In this document: positions 34,701 through 42,360 of the stretch, piece by piece
Layout of the letters: the number at the start of each line of letters is the position of its first letter
Numbering within the stretch: the first letter of the stretch is position 1
Assembly: GCA_035275065.1 (NCBI GenBank)
Contig: DATENM010000035.1
Span: 1 to 64,000, forward strand
Length of the DNA: 64,000 bases
Source of the DNA: Blastocatellia bacterium
GTDB lineage: Bacteria; Acidobacteriota; Blastocatellia; UBA7656
Direction of reading: 5' to 3'
Translations under genes and position numbers: made by a program
Notes under the pieces: generated by a model
What the model was told of the DNA's origin: nothing
The model's database searches: none
The model's input: the letters and a program-made list of their open reading frames with translations, nothing else

Positions 34701-36014
34701 GACGCGCGGCGCGCGTTCTGCTCCGTTGAGCCAGACCGGCAGCAAATGGTTGAGCGCCTGGGGAAGCTCGCGCTCAAACTGGCTGAAGGCGTACTGCGAC
34801 GAGACGTAGCGGCGCAGCGAAGTGACCGGCAGCAGACCGTAGGGCACGGCTCCCACACGCAAGGCCGGGTAAGGGCCGCGCGCTTTGACGTGTTCGATGA
34901 AATACCCCCGCGCACTTTCAATCTCGAACTCCTGGTTGTCGAAGGCAGGAGCCATCAACTGGCGAATGAAGTTGCCGAACGTGACCGGCCATAACGCACC
35001 CGACATGGCGCTGGCGGCGCGGTACTCATCGCGGTCGGCACCGGCGACATGCTCGACGATCTTCGGTCTCAGGCCCAGCGCTCGGACAAACCGCTCGCCG
35101 TCGTGATTGCTCACGGTGAGGCCGCGTTGTTCGACCGCGAAGCTGACGTTTGCGTCTGGGTCCGGCGGCGGAAAGCCCGACGCTACGGCTTGCGTGTTAT
35201 TGGTCGGCGTCCCCTGCCGGAGGAATTCGATTCCGCGCGAGTAATGATGCGCCTCGAATAATTGCTCCACGAGGCTCTGCGCGGCTTCGGGGGCGACACC
35301 GGCGGCCCCGATCACGATCAACCGTTCAAAGCCTTCGGCGAGGTCGCGATCATCAAGCGGCATGTTCATCGCCATTCCTGCCTCCAGCGCCGCGCCGTAA
35401 TCAACGGTCCAGAGAATCTCCTTGGCGATCATTAGATCATCTGAGATCGTCGTGCGCGGCTTGTCCGCGGGCGATAGCGTGAGCGCAAGCGGACGGACAA
35501 CCGGATTGCCCTCGGCGCTCACCGGCGGGCGGCCGCCCGGACGATAGGCGATGGCGATCCAGCGACTCGGTAGCACCTGCGCTTGTGCGCCTCGCGTCCA
35601 GCTCTGCGGCCTGGTGGGTAAGCGCGGAATCTCAGGCTCGCCGTCCGGGCGTTTCGCCAGGTTGGCGGGCTGCGTTTCGAGGACGACCCACGCGGCGCGC
35701 TGTGCGCCGAATCGCTTGACGAGCATGCGCCACGCCGCCTGTTCGTCTTCAACTTTGCTGGACTTCCACAAGGCTTTCCAATACGCCGCGCCGGCTTGTG
35801 CCTCGGCTTCGGTCAGCAGGGGCTCGTGTGTGTCTGCGCAAATGTCGTCGGGATAGATTCGTATGCGCAATATTTTCGAGATCACGTCGAAGCGCGTCTC
35901 CACGCGCGCCGGCAAGAGTACGACGGGGTGTTGGGTGCTCCAGCTTCTCACCAGATCAGCAAAGCTTCTGGGGTCTGCCATCTCTCCTACATCAATGCCA
36001 CTTATATCTGCCAT
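31701..36014 (-). CDS. Unrecognised 1437-aa protein of the TIR operon
   Basis: A very large cytoplasmic protein without signal peptide or membrane helix. It begins MADISGIDVGEMADPRSF, followed by HPVVLLPARVETRFDV and RIRIYPDDICADTHEPLL. The bulk is mixed alpha/beta with long helical parts in the middle and many Arg/Ala-rich helices. The end mentions DKWAGLL-like and FHYDNPGAEAPQTVLL segments, perhaps a final beta domain. No motif that I can tie to an enzyme. It lies 31 bases before the 586-residue gene and 43 bases after the 938-residue gene, so it is the centre of the operon. Length and lack of catalytic signature suggest a scaffold. Confidence 0.75.
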   Translation of the reverse strand: MADISGIDVGEMADPRSFADLVRSWSTQHPVVLLPARVETRFDVISKILRIRIYPDDICADTHEPLLTEAEAQAGAAYWKALWKSSKVEDEQAAWRMLVKRFGAQRAAWVVLETQPANLAKRPDGEPEIPRLPTRPQSWTRGAQAQVLPSRWIAIAYRPGGRPPVSAEGNPVVRPLALTLSPADKPRTTISDDLMIAKEILWTVDYGAALEAGMAMNMPLDDRDLAEGFERLIVIGAAGVAPEAAQSLVEQLFEAHHYSRGIEFLRQGTPTNNTQAVASGFPPPDPDANVSFAVEQRGLTVSNHDGERFVRALGLRPKIVEHVAGADRDEYRAASAMSGALWPVTFGNFIRQLMAPAFDNQEFEIESARGYFIEHVKARGPYPALRVGAVPYGLLPVTSLRRYVSSQYAFSQFERELPQALNHLLPVWLNGAERAPRVGQTGDPDADLLAILGMEASTQEVRVRSALGPSFILKLYEFIPGGWPNLYRQLAEAAKIYERLGKDPRTDAKWMRARANWFSYLAVADRFGGPLVTSKPLSETDRLDPNYITWIRQATIEDLRKQNFGAEQPPDALLYLLLRHATLLEYVRLAYDFLIANRKAADYERYEREFSNLFDMPAWNDIWKYLGTNYAALTNNLSLGEYLLSDSAAPQLKDAVRNYHAHLEALEELPTAELERLFSETLDVCSHRVDAWVTSLAKKRIAEMRRITPDGCHLAAFGWVEKLRPAPAGGLSGGYIHSPSMNHAAAAAILRNAYLTRGGASRTEYAIDLSSSRVRTARWLLDSVRNGQPLGAVLGYLFERRLHEIKKEIYIAPLRKLYPLVADKASVSGEPVEAIAARNVVDGLLLRKAWRANTLPYERDGLPAKDDKPFQAELQRLDDAVDAVADLLTAESVYQMVRGNTSAGAATLDAMAQGLRPPDPEIVRTPRSGLSLTHRVLLIIGATPVSLSSKWRQTLTPRAGAEPCLDAWVGSVIGDPEQVRCRVSVLDPTPTDPQYRREVLVTLADLNLRPLDVLALARTSAASAEDSELDRRVAAAALAGSAPSDVQIIYEAAPDWSRTTLRTFPEVLELAGAINSVIAGARPLKPEDLTAPEKGTGGATNGADAARRANAAADSLRHLRAQLNGALTAPRVSLREPLTAASLFGVQGAFPSPVTLSREALAASATSALAEIDRRLKKAGPDAIKADDANAVRLATDMLQAVFGEDFVWLPQISAPSPDELANAMANSPHTDPKPKALAVEEWFQQTAPVRAPLARWRKFRLYAEALGVPYKNPDLAQLPFREKDIGARWIGASLPESSFAGKISLVLYRPAKPDAGDRWAGLLIDEWTEVIPLREQATAAAFHYDNPGAEAPQTVLLAAPPVWDNPTRFWDADTLIDIINETFDLVRARAVDGELLDTLAALRPPILLADSSVDPELAPTVATTFAGKLISDPVIG

Positions 36015-36057
36015 TTCTCCTCACGCTTGGTCGGCTGAGTGGCCGCGGGGCTCGCGC

Positions 36058-38874
36058 CTACGGAAGCATTTCAGAAGCATGAATCGCCACGCGATAAGGC
36101 CGCCGCAGAGTGACGAATGCAATGTCGGAAGCCCTTGGGTCAGGCCATCTCGCGTCTTCGTGGTTTGTGATCGGCGGCAGCGCAGACCCGAAGCTGAGAT
36201 AAGTCAGCTTCTCCAGGTCCGCATCACTTTTGGCGAAGTGTCTCCACGATAACTCGTCAGGGGTTTTGGCATCGCCGCTGACCGGCGTTTCGGGAGCGAC
36301 CAGCCCGAATCGCGGTTCGGTCGGCTGCTCCTGAATCACAAAGAACCAGCCCGGATCGGCGTCGGACCCTTTGGCCTGCGCCGCCGTCAAATCGCCGAAG
36401 CCGACGAAGGTAACATCCGGCTTCATCTTGCCGAAAAAGATCGGGTGCTTTTCGTCTTCGGGCTTATCGCCGAGCCGGCGCGGTGTACCCGCTACCGCTT
36501 TGACGGCGTAGACAATGGCGTTCGGGTAGCGTTGCAGCACGTCGCCGCGAATCAGCAGCACCAGCGTCTGGCCCGGAGGTCGCCGGCCATTTTCGCCGAG
36601 CTTCGCCGTCTTCGACCACTCGTTAATCGGCTTGATGTCTTCAAACTCCTTCGCCGTCGCCGGCGTCGCGCAACCGCGCACATCCCAGAACTGGCGAAAG
36701 TACGAGCCTCGCTGATCGGTCGGGTATTCATTGAACAACAGCGCCCGCGCCATCTCGTAATTGAGGCCGACCAGGTAAGCCTCAATGCTTAGCTGGTTCG
36801 GGGCCAGCAAGGCCAGCGTGTTCGATTCGACCTTGTCCAGTCCGGGAAACAGCCACTCTTGCGACAGGTCGCGAAGCGGCTCGTACATCGGTTGCGGAAA
36901 GTCAGGATAAGCCATCACCGGCTCGATGGGGTCTTGAGGATTCCAACCCGGCGGCGGCCGCAAACGCTTGCGCAGCGGTTTGGTGATCGTCTCTTCCGGG
37001 TCGAGTGCTTTCAAGATCGCGTCCTTAATCTTCTCAAGATCAACCTTCTTCTTGGTTGTCGTCGTGGGCGGCGTGTTGACCTTTATTACGGTCCCATCAA
37101 TTGGAATATCTGGCCGAGGGTGACCCGGCGGAACCTGCCGGAAGGGAGGCTCGAACACTGCCCACTGCCAATAGTCACGGTCGGTAAAATCCGGCTCGTA
37201 GGGAAGCGTGTCCGTAGTCGGCCTCGATAGGATGGCATCGTGATCCAATCTCCCATCGCCCCGCGTGACCTTGGTCGGCACGGGCAAGCTCGGTGATTGC
37301 GGCGGCGGCGGTGCGGCTTGCAGTCGCCCTTCGTTCAAACGCTCAAGCAGATCAGCGCCAGGCGGACGCGTGTCGCGACCCTGGCGAGCGCCGAGCGGAC
37401 CCATGCGACGTGCCACTCGCCGCCAGCCTGGGTCGAGGACGCCCTTCGGAATCGGACTGGCTTCAAGGTGAGAGGCGACCGTCGCCTCCTGGTACGCGAT
37501 CATCGAGTGGACCGGCGACGTGACCGTCAATAACGAATCGGTATTCGCTTGATCGAGGTTGCGTTCCTTGACACTCTTGGCCGCCTCGCGCGCCAGTTGC
37601 GCCAGCCGCAGCTCTTCATTGATGGCGCGAATCCGTTCGACCTGCTGCCACGCGCTTGCCAGCAACGATTCGCGCTGGTCCTGCACGACCAGCGCCCCAA
37701 GCCCTGCGTTGACGCGCAGGCGCGGATCAATGTTAAGCTGCTCAAACCATATCGGCCGGGCAGTTGATGTGCCGTCAAGCGTTTCGCGCGCCGCATGCCA
37801 GCGCCCGTAGAGCGGCGGCGTGATCGTCTTTTCGCCATCCCTTTGGAGACGATCATGTGAAAGATTCAGCAGCGCCTTTAGTCTTGCAATCCAGTCATTC
37901 CGGTCGCTCTCCCGCCACTCGCTAGTCGTTGCATCAGGCGGCCGGAGCGCGCCTTCCAGGGCCATGACCTTCACCTCGGCCGAAGCAACTGGCGAAGGCA
38001 ATCCAGCGCCCGGCTCGTCAACCAGCATATCGCGTTTGCCGACCGTCGGCGGCAGCCTTCTCGGCGTCAGCTTTCGCACCAGTGACTCGAAATCTCCCTC
38101 GCCCCCAGTCTGAAATCGCCAGTGATAGTAGATTGGCAGCGCGATGTCTGCTGGCCGCACCCCAGTACCGCTGCTCCACGCCGTCTGCATCGCGTCGAGA
38201 TGCTCATCCTGCGGTTGATTCAAACCCGCCAGCCGTCCGCGCTCGAATACCGGCACGAGAAAACCGGTGTACGGCGTTTTTGGATCGAGCCGTCGCGGAC
38301 AGATGATGCGAGAGATCGCCTGGCGCGGGGAAAGATTCACGACTCGTTGAACGTCACCAGCGGACTTGCTTGGCGCGCCGATGACTTGAGCGTGCGCCCA
38401 TGCCCATGCCTCGTCGAGGTTCGGCAGCGGGGCTTTGGGCTTAACTTTGACCACCGGCAGGCGGCGGTTTTGACCGGCGGCGTCTTCGATCTCGAACTCA
38501 TCATCCTTGAGCGCAATCAGACACAGCCAGGGCCGCAAACGGTCTTTTGCCGAATCGGCGGTCGCGGCGGTGTAGCGCCACGGCAAGTCGGGCTGGTCGA
38601 ATTCGATCAAGGGGAAGCAATTGCTCTCGGCTTCAAAGACGTTCGCCGCCGGCCATGTGCGCAGCACCGCGCGCGCGTCGAAGCCGATGACATCGCCTGG
38701 GCCATACAGAGCGAGGCTGACGGACCTGGTCGTCAAAGCGCCCTGGAATGCGACGCTGATGTCGAATGCGGCGCGCGCCTGAGCGGTCGTAGCCGTGCCA
38801 TCAGCGCGGATGATCTGGGTGGCCGCGCCGCGCCGCAGCCAGGGCAGGAAGAGGTATTTCCCGATGTCGGTCAT
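36058..38874 (-). CDS. Unrecognised 938-aa protein of the TIR operon
   Basis: No signal peptide or membrane helix. It starts MTDIGKYLFLPWLRRGAA and has LALYGPGDVIGFDARAVLR, then DRLRPWLCLIALKDDEFE. A long proline-rich stretch lies around residues 540-650. The C-terminal third holds LVGLNYEMARALLFNEYP followed by RGSYFRQFWDV, a stretch of striking aromatic content that may be the family's core. The start overlaps the stop of the DUF6603-like gene by 4 bases, so translation is coupled. Function unknown. Confidence 0.75.
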   Translation of the reverse strand: MTDIGKYLFLPWLRRGAATQIIRADGTATTAQARAAFDISVAFQGALTTRSVSLALYGPGDVIGFDARAVLRTWPAANVFEAESNCFPLIEFDQPDLPWRYTAATADSAKDRLRPWLCLIALKDDEFEIEDAAGQNRRLPVVKVKPKAPLPNLDEAWAWAHAQVIGAPSKSAGDVQRVVNLSPRQAISRIICPRRLDPKTPYTGFLVPVFERGRLAGLNQPQDEHLDAMQTAWSSGTGVRPADIALPIYYHWRFQTGGEGDFESLVRKLTPRRLPPTVGKRDMLVDEPGAGLPSPVASAEVKVMALEGALRPPDATTSEWRESDRNDWIARLKALLNLSHDRLQRDGEKTITPPLYGRWHAARETLDGTSTARPIWFEQLNIDPRLRVNAGLGALVVQDQRESLLASAWQQVERIRAINEELRLAQLAREAAKSVKERNLDQANTDSLLTVTSPVHSMIAYQEATVASHLEASPIPKGVLDPGWRRVARRMGPLGARQGRDTRPPGADLLERLNEGRLQAAPPPPQSPSLPVPTKVTRGDGRLDHDAILSRPTTDTLPYEPDFTDRDYWQWAVFEPPFRQVPPGHPRPDIPIDGTVIKVNTPPTTTTKKKVDLEKIKDAILKALDPEETITKPLRKRLRPPPGWNPQDPIEPVMAYPDFPQPMYEPLRDLSQEWLFPGLDKVESNTLALLAPNQLSIEAYLVGLNYEMARALLFNEYPTDQRGSYFRQFWDVRGCATPATAKEFEDIKPINEWSKTAKLGENGRRPPGQTLVLLIRGDVLQRYPNAIVYAVKAVAGTPRRLGDKPEDEKHPIFFGKMKPDVTFVGFGDLTAAQAKGSDADPGWFFVIQEQPTEPRFGLVAPETPVSGDAKTPDELSWRHFAKSDADLEKLTYLSFGSALPPITNHEDARWPDPRASDIAFVTLRRPYRVAIHASEMLP

Positions 38875-41800
38875 GCGGCCTCCTTGCTTTCGGCCAGGGG
38901 GATGACTTGCAGCATCTCGCGCTCGGACGGCTTACGGCTCAGATAATCGGCCAGCGCCAGCTGGGCCAGCCCTTTTGAAACGGGATGCGTGATGTCGGCC
39001 CGCATCTTCAGGTCAGCCTTCTGGGCTACGACGAACTGCTCTTCGGCGAGTGCCACGAGCTTGGGGTCGGCTGGCGAAGGCGCGTACTTACTGAGGCCAG
39101 CCATCGCTAGCTCCGACCCTTGTGCGCCGCGCCGCGCCATCTGTAGCAGCGTTGCGCCGCTGACAGGATGTGTGCCCGCGTCAACGCTCGTCTTATTTTT
39201 GGTGTCGATCAGCTTCGTTGTGTATTCGACTCTCGTTTCCATTCCGCCGCCGACCGTCAGCGCATCGCTGGCGAGCGTGAATCCGGACGGCAGATCAACG
39301 AACGACGGGCTGGATATCTTCTCGGCATCCGTCATCTCGCGGAATTGTCCCGGGGCGAAGTGGTCGCTAACCAGGTTCAGCTCAGGGTCGGGCAGGCGGA
39401 GAGACGACGAGCCGAGCTTGACCTCCTCAAGCTGGAAGAGGTCATGAACTTTCGGCGCCGCCTCGCCAAATTTCGTAAGGCGCTGATTGAACGGAACGAC
39501 CTTTTGCCGCAGCGTGATTCCGCCCATCGGATCAACCAGAACCGGTGCCTGGTTTCCTTCCGGCGCAGCCAGTGTGACCGCCGCGACTGATGCCGGCGGC
39601 AGTGACGCGCTCCAGTTGCGTTGATCTTCGACGGCAGCTTCAAGCAACGGCCACGGGTCTGCGCCTGGCACGCTCTCGTGTTTCTCGTCGCCGAACGTGA
39701 AATCGATATGCGCGGAGACTTCGAAGAACAGGATGCTGACCTTGGCTTCACCAATGATGTGATACGGCGTCGGCCCCGACAGCGTCGCCGTGACGTAAAT
39801 GCCCAGCAGCTTGAAGCCCCAGATGCTGAGTTCGAGCGATGCCTGGAAATCGATGATGAACGAGAACGGCTCGAAGATGAACAGGGCATCGAAGCCCATG
39901 AAGCCTTTGATTTCCAGCGGCCCCAGCGCCGCATACAACGATAGCGCCGCGCCGAACTGGAACGAGTTGGAGGTGACGGCGAAGTAGGCTTCCAGGGCCA
40001 GGCGCGGGTTGTCTTCATATCCGAGCGAGATGCACAGCCGCCGCAGCGTCGGGAAGGCCGGCGGCGGCTGGAAGTGGGGATTGAAGCCGCCGACGCTCAA
40101 CGCGAAGCTGGGGTTGTCGCCCCAAGACAGCCGCAACGCCATATCGCCCGAAATATTGAAGAGCGCCACCCGCGAATCGTAGAGACTGGCGTCGAGCGAA
40201 AACAGCTTCTCACCGAAATCGATGATGCCGAGCACGTCCAGGTGCAGCTCGACAATCGGGGCGTGGCGTTCCGGCATCAGCACGTCGAGCTGTCCGAGGA
40301 TGATGATTCGCACCGGCGAAGGCACTTCCAGGATCACGCCCAATGACGCTTCGAGAAATGTTGCCCAGCCGATCTTGAGCATCGGCCCGAAGACGTAGCG
40401 GTTCTCGGCTGGCGGAAAGACTCGACGAAGATCGCTGATGAGCTGCGTGGCGCGTTTGACCGGCTCCGGCGGAAAGAGAATGCTGTCGAGGGCCTTCTGC
40501 CGCAACCCGTCGCGCAGCACCTGTGTGACGATTGTCCGATTGATGCCTGCCAGCCCGCCGACGCCGTTGAGCGTGAAGCCGAAGCCGAGTTGAATTGGCG
40601 TGAATTCGACGGCGATGATGATCAGGAACGAAAACCCGGATTGGCCGCCGGGCAATTTGGTGTCGAGCAGCCCGATGGCCGTGATGCCGATGCTGTAGAG
40701 CTTGAGTTGCAGCACCCCGGCGTAGCGTTGATTCTCGAAGTCGAAAGAGATGAAGCCGCCGCCGGTGACCGGCCCGGCATTGATGACGATGCCGAGCCCG
40801 TTGGGCGGCTTGAACCCGACTGACAGATCGACCGGGCCAAGGTTACCTTCCTTGAAAGCCAGATTTGCCGACAGGCCCATTCGCTCGACCGTCGCGGCGA
40901 CGGGACCGATATGAACATTGATCGTGGTCGCGACCGCTGGCCGCAAACCCTCTTTGCTGATCGCCAGGGCGATTGAAACGGTTTCGATCTCGATGATGTC
41001 AAAGAGCGTCCGGTGAACCGGCAAGGTCACCTCAAAGCCCGCGCCGCCGTCAAAGTACACGCCATGCGACTTTGACCAGCCGAACGCCAGGTTAAAATCT
41101 ATCTTGAAACCATCTTTCGGTAGGACCTTTTGCAGGAACCCGTCACCGTCTCCGGGAGCGATGACCAGCGCCGACTGGCCGATTTTGATCAGAAAGCCGA
41201 TATCGGCATCTGCGCCTTCAAGGCTCATATCGACACCGAGCGACAAGGAAGAGATTTGCAGCCGAGTCCCGGTATCGCTTCCTACTTGCCACGCCGGCGC
41301 GCCTTCGACTTGACCAGATTTTTCGGCGCCGATGTGCCCTTTAATCGACGTGACAGAGCCCGCTTCAAGTAACTCGAACCCGCCTGGGCCTATGGCGAAA
41401 GCCGGGAAGGTGGTGCCGCCAAGGGCAATGTCTAATTGCCAACCGCCGCCGACGGGAAAAGCCGCTTCAAATGAGCCGAACGGCGCGACGACCAGTGCCG
41501 GGTTAGAACCCGCGAGCCGATCCGGGGATGCCAATGCCAGCGTCGCGCCAAAACTCACTTCGGTGAATGAGCCGTCATTCACAACCAGGAATGCGCCTGG
41601 CCTGGTGTATACACAGAGCATGTGCGGAATGACCTTATTGCCAAAAGCACCCCAATCAAGACCGTCTCGCAATGGCCCAGAAATTCCGTAACTGGCCGCC
41701 AGGCCCTTCACGGAACCCAGCAAGGCGGCCACCGCCGGAAACAGCTTGTCCGCGGCGGCATCGGCGGCATCGCCATCGCCCAATCCCCGCGGCAGGTACT

Positions 41801-42353
41801 CAAGCTTTAAAGTGCCGACCGGATCGGACAGCAAATCAGCCAGACGGCCCAGCTCGAATCTTGGCTGCCGGTCAGGCACCCTGATGACTTCCCCATTATG
41901 GACGGTCCATTCCAGTTCTTCCCGAACCCGTACGAGGGTGAGCAGAACACAGACCCTAAAGGCAATGGGGTGGTACCCCCACAGGTAGTCCGTAATGAGC
42001 TGCTCGACCAGTTCCTGGCCGAAACGTTTAAACTCGACCGGCACGGAGGCGGAGTGAGTTAATCCTTCAATCAGGTTTATTAAGCCTCGGAATGCTGTTC
42101 CAAGCGTGCCCAGGCTCTGAGCGAGATCGCTGAGGCTCTTAGGCGGATTTTCAGCCAGGCTCTTGATTGCCTGGTAAAGGTCTCCGCAGCCCTGAGCGAT
42201 CTGTGCGATGGTCGAGCTATCTATTGCCGCTTCCGACCATCCCATTCGGCGCAGCCGGGATCTGAAAGCCGCCGTGCTTTGAGACATTGCCTCAAGCGGT
42301 TGCAAAATGAGCAATAGCTCTCGCAGCGCCCTTTCCTGGAAGCTTTCATCCAT
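38871..42353 (-). CDS. DUF6603-like giant beta-rich protein
   Basis: An 1160-residue protein without a signal peptide. After a helical N-terminal 150 residues the chain is a long succession of alternating hydrophobic strands, such as GGGFISFDFENQRYAGVLQL, then LGFGFTLNGVGGLAGINRT. This last motif and the length recall the DUF6603 family; I recognise it by eye only. Long regular strand repeats could form an elongated groove or beta-solenoid. Residues 960-1160 become helical and charged. It lies 7 bases after the PhoD-like gene and overlaps the next by 4 bases. DUF6603 has no known function. Confidence 0.72.
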   Translation of the reverse strand: MDESFQERALRELLLILQPLEAMSQSTAAFRSRLRRMGWSEAAIDSSTIAQIAQGCGDLYQAIKSLAENPPKSLSDLAQSLGTLGTAFRGLINLIEGLTHSASVPVEFKRFGQELVEQLITDYLWGYHPIAFRVCVLLTLVRVREELEWTVHNGEVIRVPDRQPRFELGRLADLLSDPVGTLKLEYLPRGLGDGDAADAAADKLFPAVAALLGSVKGLAASYGISGPLRDGLDWGAFGNKVIPHMLCVYTRPGAFLVVNDGSFTEVSFGATLALASPDRLAGSNPALVVAPFGSFEAAFPVGGGWQLDIALGGTTFPAFAIGPGGFELLEAGSVTSIKGHIGAEKSGQVEGAPAWQVGSDTGTRLQISSLSLGVDMSLEGADADIGFLIKIGQSALVIAPGDGDGFLQKVLPKDGFKIDFNLAFGWSKSHGVYFDGGAGFEVTLPVHRTLFDIIEIETVSIALAISKEGLRPAVATTINVHIGPVAATVERMGLSANLAFKEGNLGPVDLSVGFKPPNGLGIVINAGPVTGGGFISFDFENQRYAGVLQLKLYSIGITAIGLLDTKLPGGQSGFSFLIIIAVEFTPIQLGFGFTLNGVGGLAGINRTIVTQVLRDGLRQKALDSILFPPEPVKRATQLISDLRRVFPPAENRYVFGPMLKIGWATFLEASLGVILEVPSPVRIIILGQLDVLMPERHAPIVELHLDVLGIIDFGEKLFSLDASLYDSRVALFNISGDMALRLSWGDNPSFALSVGGFNPHFQPPPAFPTLRRLCISLGYEDNPRLALEAYFAVTSNSFQFGAALSLYAALGPLEIKGFMGFDALFIFEPFSFIIDFQASLELSIWGFKLLGIYVTATLSGPTPYHIIGEAKVSILFFEVSAHIDFTFGDEKHESVPGADPWPLLEAAVEDQRNWSASLPPASVAAVTLAAPEGNQAPVLVDPMGGITLRQKVVPFNQRLTKFGEAAPKVHDLFQLEEVKLGSSSLRLPDPELNLVSDHFAPGQFREMTDAEKISSPSFVDLPSGFTLASDALTVGGGMETRVEYTTKLIDTKNKTSVDAGTHPVSGATLLQMARRGAQGSELAMAGLSKYAPSPADPKLVALAEEQFVVAQKADLKMRADITHPVSKGLAQLALADYLSRKPSEREMLQVIPLAESKEAA

Positions 42354-42360
42354 AACTGAC

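Noticed and set aside
29909-42353. Contractile injection system or tailocin for the large genes
   Set aside because: No sheath, tube, baseplate, spike or ATPase protein can be recognised among them.
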